Both the position numbers and the translations under genes were made by a program. Shown here piece after piece: positions 41,619-50,392 of a stretch of DNA of 64,000 bases. The notes under the pieces are model-generated. The model made no database searches and had not been told where the DNA came from. It worked only from the letters and a program-made list of their open reading frames with translations. Positions within the stretch are counted from its first letter, which is position 1; the number at the start of each line of letters is the position of its first letter. Source of the DNA: Streptomyces himalayensis subsp. himalayensis (GTDB taxonomy: Bacteria > Actinomycetota > Actinomycetes > Streptomycetales > Streptomycetaceae); contig NZ_JACEHE010000001.1 of assembly GCF_013778455.1 (NCBI RefSeq), positions 310,001 to 374,000 of the forward strand, given 5' to 3'.

Positions 41619-41648
41619 TTGACGGTCGCGTTTCAGACGACACATACT
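41619..41648 (+). promoter_or_regulatory. Sigma-70-type promoter of the aromatic operon, with PaaX operator candidates
   Basis: TTGACG at 41619 and CATACT at 41643 are separated by 18 bp, a good housekeeping-type promoter about 50 bp before the transporter start. The -35 box merges into GACGGTCGCG, and the inverted motif CGACCGTCGCG occurs at 41549, nearer the paaX start. These two could be a divergent operator pair. Confidence 0.5.
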
Positions 41649-41695
41649 GCCGACGTTCCGGCCATCCAGGCCGGCCGAGGCTGCAGGAGTCGGCA

Positions 41696-43078
41696 ATGAC
41701 GCCAGAGACTGTTCAACCCGCTGTTCGCCCCGAGCGCGCCGCACGCCGGCGCCGTCCCGAGTTCCTGGTCACCGGCCTGTGCTTCGCGGTGATCGTCTTC
41801 GACGGATACGACCTGATCGTCTACGGCGCCACCGTCCCGGCGCTGCTGCAGTACGACAGCTGGAACCTGACGCCCGCCATGGCAGGCGCCATCGGCAGCT
41901 ACGCGCTCATCGGCATGCTGATCGGCGCGCTGATCGCGGGCGCCGTCACCGACACGGTCGGGCGGCGCAGGGTGCTGCTGACCGGAGTCGCCTGGTTCTC
42001 CGCCACGATGATCGGCTGTGCGCTGGCGCCGGACGCGACCTGGTTCGGGATCTTCCGGTTGCTGGGCGGGATCGGTCTCGGCGGGGTCATGCCGACCGCT
42101 GTCGCGCTGACCGCCGAGTACGCGGACCCCAAGCGGCGCAGCCTCAACAACGCGATGATGTTCTCCGGTTACGCGGTCGGCGGGATCATCGCGGCCGTGC
42201 TCGCCATGACCCTCATGCCCGCGCTCGGATTCCGGTTCATGTACGCCATGGGGGCTGCCCCGCTGCTGCTCGTACCGCTGCTGGCCCGCTACGTACCGGA
42301 GTCGCTGGCCTTCCTGACGGCGAAGGGGCGGCACGAGGAGGCGGCCAGGACGGCGGCGAAGCTCGGCATCGAGGTGCCGGCGCCCGGTGCCGCATCGGAC
42401 GACAGACCTGCTCCGGACGGCGAAGCCCTCGGGCAGCGGAAGCGGGCCGGGCTCATGCAGCTGGCCGGCCGGGAGTACCTCGGGCCCGCGCTCCTCTTCG
42501 CGGCGGTCAGCTTCTTCGGACTGCTGCTGGTGTACGGCCTGAACACCTGGCTCCCGCAGATCATGCGCGCGGCCGGCTACCCGCTCTCCGGCTCCCTGCT
42601 GTTCCTGCTGGTGATGAACCTCGGCGCGGTCGTCGGCTCACTCCTCATCTCCCCGCTGGGCGACCGGTTCGGCATGAAGCCGGTGACGATGGCCGTCTTC
42701 CTGGCCGCCGCCGTCTCCATCACGCTGCTCGCTTTCGCGACGGCCGCGCCTCTGATGTACGCCTTGGTCGCGGTGGCGGGCTTCGGCACCATCGGCGCGC
42801 AGATCATGGTCCTGGGCTATGTGGCCCAGCACTTCCCCGTGGAGGTCCGGGCCACCGCCCTCGGGTGCACGCTGGGACTGGGGCGGCTCGGCGCGATCAC
42901 CGGTCCGCTGTTCGGCGGCTTCCTGCTGGATGCCGGAGTCAGCACGGCGTGGAACTTCTACGCCTTCGCCGTGCCCGCCGCCCTCGCCACCGCGCTGGTG
43001 CTGCTGCTCCCGGGGCGGGCACTCGTGGAGCGGGGACTCCCGGGGCAGGAGCGGAATCTTTCCGCAACAAATCATTGA
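41696..43078 (+). CDS. MFS aromatic acid:H+ symporter (AAHS family)
   Basis: A 460-residue 12-helix permease. The first helix carries DGYDLIVYGATVPALL, the AAHS signature with the Asp needed for benzoate transport, and loop 2-3 has GAVTDTVGRRRVLL; loop 8-9 has SPLGDRFGMKPV. This is the benK/pcaK/mhpT group. ATG at 41696 has CAGGAG; an earlier in-frame start is unlikely. It would import the aromatic acid processed by the downstream genes. Confidence 0.9.
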   Translation: MTPETVQPAVRPERAARRRRPEFLVTGLCFAVIVFDGYDLIVYGATVPALLQYDSWNLTPAMAGAIGSYALIGMLIGALIAGAVTDTVGRRRVLLTGVAWFSATMIGCALAPDATWFGIFRLLGGIGLGGVMPTAVALTAEYADPKRRSLNNAMMFSGYAVGGIIAAVLAMTLMPALGFRFMYAMGAAPLLLVPLLARYVPESLAFLTAKGRHEEAARTAAKLGIEVPAPGAASDDRPAPDGEALGQRKRAGLMQLAGREYLGPALLFAAVSFFGLLLVYGLNTWLPQIMRAAGYPLSGSLLFLLVMNLGAVVGSLLISPLGDRFGMKPVTMAVFLAAAVSITLLAFATAAPLMYALVAVAGFGTIGAQIMVLGYVAQHFPVEVRATALGCTLGLGRLGAITGPLFGGFLLDAGVSTAWNFYAFAVPAALATALVLLLPGRALVERGLPGQERNLSATNH

Positions 43079-43170
43079 CGAGCGTAAGTCAATACGACAC
43101 ACAATTGAGCTCCGGGTGGCGGTCGCTGGAAACGCGTCCGGAGCTGTACTCGACGCGGAGGCAGTACATC

Positions 43171-44820
43171 ATGGTTTCTCGGATCGCTTGCGTGGGAGGC
43201 GGCCCCGGCGGGCTGTTCTTCGCGACGCTCATCAAGCAGGCCGATCCGTCGGTCGAAGTCACCGTCTTCGAGCGGAACCGGGCAGAGGACACCTTCGGCT
43301 TCGGTGTGGTGTTCTCCGACGCGACGCTGGCCGGAATCCACGAGGCCGATCCGGTGCTGCGGACCGGCCTCGCGGACCACGGCCGGCACTGGGACGACAT
43401 CGAGATCCGGCTGAAGGGCCGGCGGATCCGCTGCGGTGGCAACGGCATGGCGGCCATCACCCGTAAGACGCTGCTCCAGCTGCTGCACCGGCGCGCGGCG
43501 GAGGTCGGGGTCGACCTGCGGTTCAGCTCCGAGGTGCCGTCCGACCCCGGGCAGTTGGCCGACTACGACCTCATCGTCGCCGCCGACGGGGCGAACTCCG
43601 CCTTCCGGGGCCGCCTCGCCGACGTACTGGTGCCCGAGGTCGAGGTCGCCACCGCCAAGTTCATCTGGTTCGGAACCAGCTACCTCTTCGACGGCCTGAC
43701 CTTCGTCCACGAACACGGCCCGCACGGAACGTTCGCCGTGCACGGCTATCCGATCAGCGACGACGTCAGCACCTTCATCGTGGAGACGGACGAGGAGTCG
43801 TGGCGGTCCGCCGGTCTCGACGAGTTCGACACCGCGCAGCCGCCGGGCCCGAGCGACGAGAAGAGCAGGCGGTATCTGGAGAAGCTGTTCGCCGAGCAGA
43901 TCGACGGACACGAGCTGCTGGTCAACAACTCCCGCTGGGGCAACTTCCGTACCTGGCGCACCCGCCGCTGGACCAGCGGCAACGTCGCCCTGCTCGGCGA
44001 CGCCGCGCACACCGCGCACTTCTCGGTCGGCTCCGGGACGAAGATGGCCATGGAGGACGCCGTCGCGCTCGCCGGCAGCCTGCTGGAACACCGCGACGAC
44101 CTGCCGTCCGCGCTGGAGGCGTACGAGGCGGCACGGCGGCCCTCGGTGGAGAAGATCCAGGGCTCCGCCCGCCCGAGCCTGTCGTGGTGGGAGCACTTCG
44201 GCCGCTACCACGACGCGTTCGAGCCGACGCAGTTCGCCTTCCACTTCATGTCGCGCAGCATCGGCAAGGAGCGGATCGCCCGCCGCGACCCGGAGTTCAT
44301 CGGGCAGGTGGAGCGCGACTGGCGCGCCGGGCACGAGGACCGCGACCCGCTCGAGACGCCGCTGCGGCTGGGCGAGCGGGAGTTCGCCGGGCGGCGGTTG
44401 AGCACGGCGGACATCGAGGAGCTCAGGGCCGCGGATTCGGGCTGTGTGTGGCTCGCCGCGCCGGACGGGGAGGCGGAGCTGCCTGCGGCGTACGGGCGAC
44501 TGGCCGAAGCCGTCGCGACCGTCGCGGATCAGGGCGCGTCGGCGCTGGCCGCCGTGCACGGCGGCACACCGCTCACCCGGTCCCTGCTCGCGGAGCAGGC
44601 CCGGCTGGTGCACGGGATACCCGCGCTGATCGTGGAGGACGGCATGGACGACGACCGCGCAGAGACGCTGCTGCTGTCGGGCCGTGCCGATCTGGTCGGT
44701 TCGCTGAGTGATGTCGGTTCGCTGGGTGATGTCGGTTCGCTGGGCGAATCCGGTTCGCCGAGCGACTCCCGCTCTCTCAAAGAAGCCGGCGCGCTGGGCG
44801 AAGGGGAGGCGCGGGCGTGA
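43171..44820 (+). CDS. FAD monooxygenase, salicylyl-CoA 5-hydroxylase-like
   Basis: A 549-residue class A flavin monooxygenase. FAD motifs are IACVGGGPGGLFFATLIK and VALLGDAAHTAHFSVGSGTKMAMEDAVALAGSL. The VFSDATLAGIHEAD segment and the GSGTKMAMED form match the aryl-CoA hydroxylases represented by SdgC and the first part of BpsA/2-aminobenzoyl-CoA monooxygenase. In Streptomyces SdgC converts salicylyl-CoA to gentisyl-CoA. Residues about 425-500 are a separate C-terminal region, and the final 41 are a hexapeptide repeat G-S-L-G-D-V. The stop overlaps the next GTG. Confidence 0.87.
   Translation: MVSRIACVGGGPGGLFFATLIKQADPSVEVTVFERNRAEDTFGFGVVFSDATLAGIHEADPVLRTGLADHGRHWDDIEIRLKGRRIRCGGNGMAAITRKTLLQLLHRRAAEVGVDLRFSSEVPSDPGQLADYDLIVAADGANSAFRGRLADVLVPEVEVATAKFIWFGTSYLFDGLTFVHEHGPHGTFAVHGYPISDDVSTFIVETDEESWRSAGLDEFDTAQPPGPSDEKSRRYLEKLFAEQIDGHELLVNNSRWGNFRTWRTRRWTSGNVALLGDAAHTAHFSVGSGTKMAMEDAVALAGSLLEHRDDLPSALEAYEAARRPSVEKIQGSARPSLSWWEHFGRYHDAFEPTQFAFHFMSRSIGKERIARRDPEFIGQVERDWRAGHEDRDPLETPLRLGEREFAGRRLSTADIEELRAADSGCVWLAAPDGEAELPAAYGRLAEAVATVADQGASALAAVHGGTPLTRSLLAEQARLVHGIPALIVEDGMDDDRAETLLLSGRADLVGSLSDVGSLGDVGSLGESGSPSDSRSLKEAGALGEGEARA
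44698..44805. repeat. 18-bp in-frame repeat at the monooxygenase C-terminus
   Basis: Six 18-bp units (ggttcgctgggtgatgtc and variants) start at 44698, 44716, 44734, 44752, 44770 and 44788. The array ends 15 bp before the GTGA overlap with the next gene and encodes GSLSDV, GSLGDV, GSLGES, GSPSDS, RSLKEA and GALGEG. Confidence 0.9.
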
Positions 44821-47096
44821 CCACGAATCTGACACCGATGTTCGCGCCCTCGGGCGTCGTCGTGATCGGCGCATCGCGCCAGAGCGGCAAGCTCGGCGCC
44901 GCCATGGCCCGTTCGCTGGCCGCCTTCCCCGGCTCCCGCGCCCTGGTCAACGCGCGCCGCCCGGAACCGGCCGAGGGTGTCTACGCCTCGGTCACCGAGG
45001 CCGCCGCGCACACCGACGGGCGGCTTGACCTGGCCATCCTGTGCGTACCCGCCGCCGGCTGCGCCGACGCCCTGGCCGAGGCGGCCGCCGCCGGTTGCCG
45101 GGCCGCGCTGGTCTGCGCGGGCGGCTTCGGCGAGGCGGGCCCGGAGGGCGAGCAGTACGCGGACGCCCTGCGCCAGGTCGCCGACCGGACCGGAATCCGG
45201 CTCCTAGGGCCCAACACCTCGGGGTTCTTCGCCCCTCAGCGTGGACTGACGGCCAGTTTCGTCCCGGCCGCGGCGCACCTTCCCGCCGGGGACATCGCGG
45301 TGGTCGCGGCCAGCGGCGGCGTCAATCACGCGCTCGCCTTCGACCTTGCGGATGCCGGGAACGGCATCAGCCTGGGTGTGGGCATCGGCGCGGGGCTCGA
45401 TGTGACCGCCGCCGACGTGCTGGAACACCTGATCGCGGACGCGGGTACGGCCGCGGTGGCCCTGCACCTGGAGACGGTGCCGGACGGGCCGCGTCTGGTG
45501 GCCGCCGTACGACGGCTCGTCGCCGCCAAGCCGGTGGTGGCGCTGGTCGTCGGGCGGTCGGACGTCGGTGACTTCGCGCGGTCGCACACGGGTGCGCTGG
45601 CCACCTCATGGCGTACGGCACGGGCCGCGCTGCGGCAGGCAGGGGCCGTGGTCGTCGACGACGAGCGGGAACTGGTCGACGCGATCACCGCCCTGTCACG
45701 TGTACGACTGCCCGCGCACGCCGACCCGGGACTCGGCATCGTGACCGCCCAGGCCGGTCCTGGCCTGCTGCTCGCGGACCGGTCGGCGGCGGACGGCATC
45801 CGGATGCCGGAGCTGACCGAGGCCACCCAGGACGCGCTCGGTGGGCTGCTGCCACCGCTGACGTATCAGCGCAACCCGGTCGACACGGGTCGGCCCGGCG
45901 AGACCTTCGCCAGGGTGCTCGGCGTGACGGCGGCCGACCCCGCGGTGGATCTGCTGGCCGTCTACGCGCTGACCGAGCCCGACAGCGTCGACGTGGCGTC
46001 CGCCGCGCAGGACGCGGGCCTCGGCGCCGACTCGCCCGCGGTGGTCGTCGTCGGCGGCCCGCATGAGGATGTCGCCGAGCAGCGGGCGCGGCTGCACAAG
46101 GCGGGAATCCCCGCGCTCACGGGACCGACGTCGGCCGCCAACGCGGTACGGGCCCTGGTCACCGACGCGCGGCAGCGGGCGCGGGTGGCCGTGGCGAGAG
46201 TGGCCACCGATCCCGGGACCACGGGCGTGCCCGGGAGCCCTCTCGACGAGGACGGTGCCAAAACGTTCCTGGGCACCCTCGGCATCCGTACCCCCGAACG
46301 CGTCGCGTGCGACACCCGCGAGGAAGCACACCGCGCATTCGAACGGCTGGCAGTCGGCGGGCAGTCGGTCGCCGTGAAGGTGCTCGACGCGGCGATCCTC
46401 CACAAGACGGAGATCGGCGGGGTCCGGCTCGGGATCCGCACCCCTGCGGAACTGGACGCGGCCCTGGACGCGATCGACGCCATCGACGGGACGGGCTCCA
46501 CCGCCCCGGGCGGCCGTCGCTACCTCGTCGAGGCCATGGCCCCGACCGGCGTCGACCTGGTGCTCGGCGCCCGCCACGACCCCGTCTTCGGGCCCGTCGT
46601 ACTGGCCGGGCTCGGCGGAACCGCAGCCGAGGCGCTCGCCGACGTGGCGATCCGGCTCGCACCGCTGTCCCCGGCCGAGGCCGCGGCCATGCCGGACGAG
46701 CTCGCCGCCCGTGCGCTGCTCGACGGCTGGCGGGGCGGACCGGTGCTCGACCGCGCCGAGTTCGGACGGGTCGCCGCCGCGCTCGCCGACGCCCTCGCGG
46801 CGAGTCCGCCGGACGTGGCCGAGATCGAGATCAACCCGCTGCGTCTCACCGCCGACGGCCTGATCGCACTGGACGCCGTCATCGTGCACACCGGCGCGGC
46901 CACCGTGCACGGCACCGGTGCTGGTATCGAGCACACCGGTGCCGGCATCGAGCACACCGGTGCCATCACCGCGCCCGCCGGCGCCGTCACCGCGCCCGCC
47001 GGCGCCGTCACCGCGCCCGCCGGCGCCGTCACCGCGCCCGCCGGCGAGGAGCCCGGCCAGGAGACCGACAAGGAGACCGATCATGCCCAGGCCTAG
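44817..47096 (+). CDS. NDP-forming acyl-CoA synthetase family protein
   Basis: A 759-residue one-chain enzyme of the acetate-CoA ligase (NDP-forming)/Pat family. Domains in order: CoA-binding Rossmann (FAPSGVVVIGASRQSGKLG, 1-130), succinyl-CoA-ligase-like domains (about 140-430, with SHTGALATSW) and an ATP-grasp domain (about 480-700, AVKVLDAAILHKTEIGGVRLGI then EINPLRL). Such enzymes make acyl-CoA through a phosphohistidine. Beside an AMP ligase it may transfer CoA to the aryl group, or serve a side substrate. The tail has seven-residue repeats (TAPAGAV). GTG at 44817 overlaps the previous stop. Confidence 0.85.
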   Translation: MTTNLTPMFAPSGVVVIGASRQSGKLGAAMARSLAAFPGSRALVNARRPEPAEGVYASVTEAAAHTDGRLDLAILCVPAAGCADALAEAAAAGCRAALVCAGGFGEAGPEGEQYADALRQVADRTGIRLLGPNTSGFFAPQRGLTASFVPAAAHLPAGDIAVVAASGGVNHALAFDLADAGNGISLGVGIGAGLDVTAADVLEHLIADAGTAAVALHLETVPDGPRLVAAVRRLVAAKPVVALVVGRSDVGDFARSHTGALATSWRTARAALRQAGAVVVDDERELVDAITALSRVRLPAHADPGLGIVTAQAGPGLLLADRSAADGIRMPELTEATQDALGGLLPPLTYQRNPVDTGRPGETFARVLGVTAADPAVDLLAVYALTEPDSVDVASAAQDAGLGADSPAVVVVGGPHEDVAEQRARLHKAGIPALTGPTSAANAVRALVTDARQRARVAVARVATDPGTTGVPGSPLDEDGAKTFLGTLGIRTPERVACDTREEAHRAFERLAVGGQSVAVKVLDAAILHKTEIGGVRLGIRTPAELDAALDAIDAIDGTGSTAPGGRRYLVEAMAPTGVDLVLGARHDPVFGPVVLAGLGGTAAEALADVAIRLAPLSPAEAAAMPDELAARALLDGWRGGPVLDRAEFGRVAAALADALAASPPDVAEIEINPLRLTADGLIALDAVIVHTGAATVHGTGAGIEHTGAGIEHTGAITAPAGAVTAPAGAVTAPAGAVTAPAGEEPGQETDKETDHAQA
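46914..47047. repeat. 21-bp in-frame repeats at the synthetase C-terminus
   Basis: Two copies of accggtgctggtatcgagcac (46914 and 46935) precede three to four copies of gcgcccgccggcgccgtcacc (from 46971). They encode TGAGIEH and APAGAVT heptads. The array ends 35 bp before the ligase start codon, which lies inside this gene. Confidence 0.9.
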
Positions 47097-48762
47097 CAGC
47101 AACGGCGCTGTGCCCTGGCCCGACGCGTACGCCGAGCTCTACACCGACAAGGGCTACTGGACCGGGCAGACCCTCGGCGACGCGCTGCTGGCGGTCGCGG
47201 ACGCCACGCCCGATGCGGTCGCCCTCGTCGACGGCGACCGCACGCTGACACACCGTCAACTCGCCGAGCGAGCCGACTCCACCGCGCTCCGCCTCGCCGA
47301 ACTGGGACTGCGCCCCGACGACCGGCTCGTGGTGCAGCTCCCCAGCACCCTCGAGTTCGTGGTCCTGACGTACGCATGTCTGAGGCTCGGCGTCATCCCG
47401 GTGATGGCCCTGCCCGGTCACCGCCGGCACGAGATCTCCCATCTCGTCGGGCACTCCGAAGCGGTGGGGATCGCGGTCCCGGACGTCCTGAAGGACTTCG
47501 ACCACCAGGGGATGGCGGCCGCCGTCGCCGACGAGTCGCCTACCGTCCGCCATCTCCTCGTCCTCGGCGACAAGATCGGCGAAGGGGCCGTCGACCTGCG
47601 GGAGCTGTGCGCGCCACCAGAGGAGGGAGCGGCAGAGGCCGAGGCAGCGAGGGCCGCCGTGGACGCGTACCGGCCCGACAGCCGCTCGATCGCGGTCTTC
47701 CTGCTCTCCGGCGGCACCACCGGGCTGCCCAAGCTGATCGCCCGTACCCACGACGACTACCTCTACAACGCCCGCCGCAGCGCCGAGGTCTGCGGCTTCG
47801 GCCCGGACACGGTGTATTTCGCCGCGCTGCCCCTCGGGCACAACTTCCCGCTCGCCTGCCCGGGTCTGCTCGGCGCGCTCCTGTGCGGCGGCCGTACCGT
47901 CCTCGGCTCCCCGAGCCCCGACAAGGCGTTCGCCCTCATCGAACGCGAAGGCGTCACCGCGACCGCCGTGGTCCCGGCCATCGCCCAGCGCTGGCTGGAG
48001 CACCGGCAGGACCACCCCGGCGCCGATCTCGGCTCGCTGCGCGTCCTGCAGGTCGGCGGCTCGCGACTGGCCGACCATGTCGCCCGCCGCGTGCGCCCGG
48101 AACTCGGCTGCACGCTCCAGCAGGTGTTCGGCATGGCGGAGGGGCTGCTCAACTACACGCGCCTGGACGACCCCGAGGACGTCATCTGTACGACGCAGGG
48201 GCGCCCCATGTGCGAGGACGACGAACTCCTCGTCGTCGACGAACTCGGCGAGCCGGTACCCGACGGGACACCAGGCGTGCTGCTCACCCGCGGTCCGTAC
48301 ACCCCGCGCGGCTACTACCGCGCCGAGGAGCAGAACGCCCGCGCGTTCACCGAGGACGGCTGGTACCGCACCGGCGACATCGTGCGGCTGCGGCCCGACG
48401 GCAACCTCGTCGTCGAGGGCCGCGACAAGGACATGATCATCCGCGGCGGCGAGAACATCTCTGCCGAGGAGATCGAGAACCTCGCGTACCAGACGCCCGG
48501 GGTCGCCCGCGCGGCCGCGGTGGCGATGCCGGACGCCCAACTGGGCGAGCGTGTCTGCCTGTACGTCGTACCGGAACCCGGCTGCACCGTGACCCTCGCC
48601 GACGTGCACGAGGTGATGGAGCGCGTGGGCGTCGCGCGCTTCAAGTTCCCGGACCGGTTGGTGGTGGTCCCCGAACTGGTCGCCACCAAGGTCGGAAAGA
48701 TCGACAAGAAGGCGCTGCGCGCCGACATCTCGCGCCGACTCGGCTCCGAACACACCGCTTGA
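47083..48762 (+). CDS. Aryl-AMP ligase (salicylate / 2,3-dihydroxybenzoate type)
   Basis: A 559-residue ANL-superfamily adenylating enzyme resembling DhbE and SdgA. The P-loop-like A3 motif is FLLSGGTTGLPKLIARTHDDY, A5 is LQQVFGMAEGLLNYTRLDD, A7/A8 is GWYRTGDIVRLRPDGNLVVEGRDKDMIIRGGENISAEEIE and the catalytic Lys is in ATKVGKIDKKAL. The aryl-specific LGHNFPLACPG segment (usual Asn for the 2-hydroxybenzoate group) is present. ATG at 47083 has AAGGAG and overlaps the previous gene by 14 bases. It would activate an aromatic acid as acyl-AMP for CoA transfer. Confidence 0.9.
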   Translation: MPRPSSNGAVPWPDAYAELYTDKGYWTGQTLGDALLAVADATPDAVALVDGDRTLTHRQLAERADSTALRLAELGLRPDDRLVVQLPSTLEFVVLTYACLRLGVIPVMALPGHRRHEISHLVGHSEAVGIAVPDVLKDFDHQGMAAAVADESPTVRHLLVLGDKIGEGAVDLRELCAPPEEGAAEAEAARAAVDAYRPDSRSIAVFLLSGGTTGLPKLIARTHDDYLYNARRSAEVCGFGPDTVYFAALPLGHNFPLACPGLLGALLCGGRTVLGSPSPDKAFALIEREGVTATAVVPAIAQRWLEHRQDHPGADLGSLRVLQVGGSRLADHVARRVRPELGCTLQQVFGMAEGLLNYTRLDDPEDVICTTQGRPMCEDDELLVVDELGEPVPDGTPGVLLTRGPYTPRGYYRAEEQNARAFTEDGWYRTGDIVRLRPDGNLVVEGRDKDMIIRGGENISAEEIENLAYQTPGVARAAAVAMPDAQLGERVCLYVVPEPGCTVTLADVHEVMERVGVARFKFPDRLVVVPELVATKVGKIDKKALRADISRRLGSEHTA

Positions 48763-48853
48763 CACACCGCTTGGTGCCGGGCCGCGCCGAACGGCGCAAG
48801 CTCGCCCGCAAGGTCAAGCGGCGCTACAAGGCACGCGATCAAAGGAGATCGAC

Positions 48854-49585
48854 ATGAGTGAGACCTTCGTGCTCGTCACGGGAGCCTGGCACGGCGGATG
48901 GGCCTGGCGCCCGGTCGCCACCGCGCTCCGGGCCGCCGGGCACCAGGTGCACACCCCCACCCTGGTAGGCCTCGGCCCCGACGACGACCCGCGCGGCGTG
49001 ACCCTCACCGACACCGTGAACGGGCTCGTCGAGTACGTCGAGCACGCGGGCCTGACCGACGTCACCCTGGTCGGCCACAGCTGGGGCGGCTACGTGCTGA
49101 CCGGCGCCGCGCCCCGGCTCGCGTCCCGGCTGCGGCGGCTGGTCTTCTGGAGCGCGTTCGTCCCGGAGGACGGCGAGTCGCTGATCGACGCGTGCCCGCC
49201 GCACTACGGGGAGATGTTCCACGCGCTTGCCGCCGCCTCCGGCAACGACACCGTGCTGCTGCCGCTGGAGGTCTGGCAGCAGGCCTTCATGCAGGACGCA
49301 GGAGAGGAGGCCCAGCGGACGGTCCACTCCCTGCTCGTTCCGCAACCGCTCGGCACGTTCACCGAGAAGCCGGACACGGCCGCGTTTCAGGCGCTCGGCA
49401 TACCCACCAGTTACGTCCTGTCCACGGAGGACGTCTCACTGCCGGGTGAATGGGCCTGGGCCGAACGCTTCCCGCAGCGCCTGAAGAACCCGCTGGTCAT
49501 CGAGGCCCCCGGAAGCCACGAGGGCTGCTTCACCCGCCCCACCGAACTGGCCGACGCCTTCATCAGGGCCTGCGCGTCGCGTTAA
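48854..49585 (+). CDS. Alpha/beta hydrolase (salicylate-esterase-like)
   Basis: A 243-residue alpha/beta hydrolase. It starts FVLVTGAWHGGWAWRPVATAL with the oxyanion-hole HGGW motif, the nucleophile elbow is VGHSWGGYV, and a late His is in APGSHEGCF. The pattern is that of methyl-ester and plant hydroxynitrile-lyase-like esterases (EstC/SABP2 type), which include methyl salicylate esterases. ATG at 48854 follows AAAGGAG, 91 bp after the ligase. It may release salicylate from an ester, or hydrolyse an aryl-CoA. Confidence 0.87.
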   Translation: MSETFVLVTGAWHGGWAWRPVATALRAAGHQVHTPTLVGLGPDDDPRGVTLTDTVNGLVEYVEHAGLTDVTLVGHSWGGYVLTGAAPRLASRLRRLVFWSAFVPEDGESLIDACPPHYGEMFHALAAASGNDTVLLPLEVWQQAFMQDAGEEAQRTVHSLLVPQPLGTFTEKPDTAAFQALGIPTSYVLSTEDVSLPGEWAWAERFPQRLKNPLVIEAPGSHEGCFTRPTELADAFIRACASR

Positions 49586-49720
49586 GGCGTGGGCCCTCCT
49601 GTAGGTTGCCCCGGCAAGGCTCGAACGGTCCCGCCGACGTGTCGGCGTCAGGTAGGCGGGACCGGGAATGTGGGATCTGGCCGGGGCCACCCGCGGGTGG
49701 GTCCGGTCAGGTGGGTCCGG

Positions 49721-50140
49721 TCAACTGGGCGGCTGGACGATGTTGACCATCCAGGAGACGCCGAAGCGGTCGATGCACATCCCGAAGGTGTCGCCCCACA
49801 TCTGCTTCTCCAGCGGGACGGACACGGTGCCGTCGGCGGACAGCTTCTCCCAGTAGCCGCTCAGCTCGGCGTCGTCGTCGCCGCTGAGGCTCACCGAGAA
49901 GTTGTTGCCCGGCGTGTGCTCGCCCTCGGGGGTGTCGGCGCCCATCAGGGTGAAGCCGCTCGGGGTCTCCAGCATGCCGTGCATGATCTTGTCGGCGTCC
50001 GGGGCGTCCGGGGCGTCCGGCTGGCCGAACTGTCCGTAGGCGGTGAGCGCCAGGGTGCCGCCGAAGACCTCCTTGTAGAACTCCAGCGCCTGCCGGGCGT
50101 CTCCGGCGAAGATCAGGTACGGGTTGAGTCGCGAGGCCAT
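49721..50140 (-). CDS. VOC-superfamily protein (PhnB-like)
   Basis: A 139-residue glyoxalase-fold protein of the PhnB/3-demethylubiquinone methyltransferase-like group: LNPYLIFAGDARQALEFYKEVFGGTLALTAYGQF, a Gly/Asp-rich loop with repeated PDA, MLETPSGFTLMGAD and WGDTFGMCIDRFGVSWMVNI. ATG at 50140 follows AGGAGG. It carries few of the metal ligands of true glyoxalases. Function unknown. The sequence PDAPDAPDAD comes from short GTCCGGGGC repeats at about 49995-50030. Confidence 0.85.
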   Translation of the reverse strand: MASRLNPYLIFAGDARQALEFYKEVFGGTLALTAYGQFGQPDAPDAPDADKIMHGMLETPSGFTLMGADTPEGEHTPGNNFSVSLSGDDDAELSGYWEKLSADGTVSVPLEKQMWGDTFGMCIDRFGVSWMVNIVQPPS

Positions 50141-50329
50141 GAATACCTCCTGAAACGGGGTAAGCGGTCGGATCTGCGCGCAGACTAGCGCGGCCCACTG
50201 ACAACGGCCTGCAGACAGAAGGAGGCCGGCCCAGTGCGCGGAGCGCATATCTGGGCCGGCTCAGTACAGGAGCTTGATCCGAAGTGCCCCGGTGGGGACA
50301 CGGAACATGGGACGAGTGACCAAAGGACC

Positions 50330-50392
50330 GGTCGGACTCAGGTGGTCACCGGTCGCACTCAGGTGGTCACCGGTCGGACTCAGGTGGTCACC
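50330..50392. repeat. 21-bp tandem repeat at the formamidase stop codon
   Basis: Three copies of ggtcggactcaggtggtcacc lie at 50330-50392. Each holds the complement of GGTGACCACCTGA, so the terminal codons and stop of the formamidase gene are themselves part of the repeat and two further copies trail it. Confidence 0.88.

Noticed and set aside
41779..43170. Long reading upstream of the salicylyl-CoA hydroxylase in its frame
   Set aside because: It is the out-of-frame shadow of the transporter gene, Arg/Gly-rich with no motifs; the hydroxylase starts at 43171.
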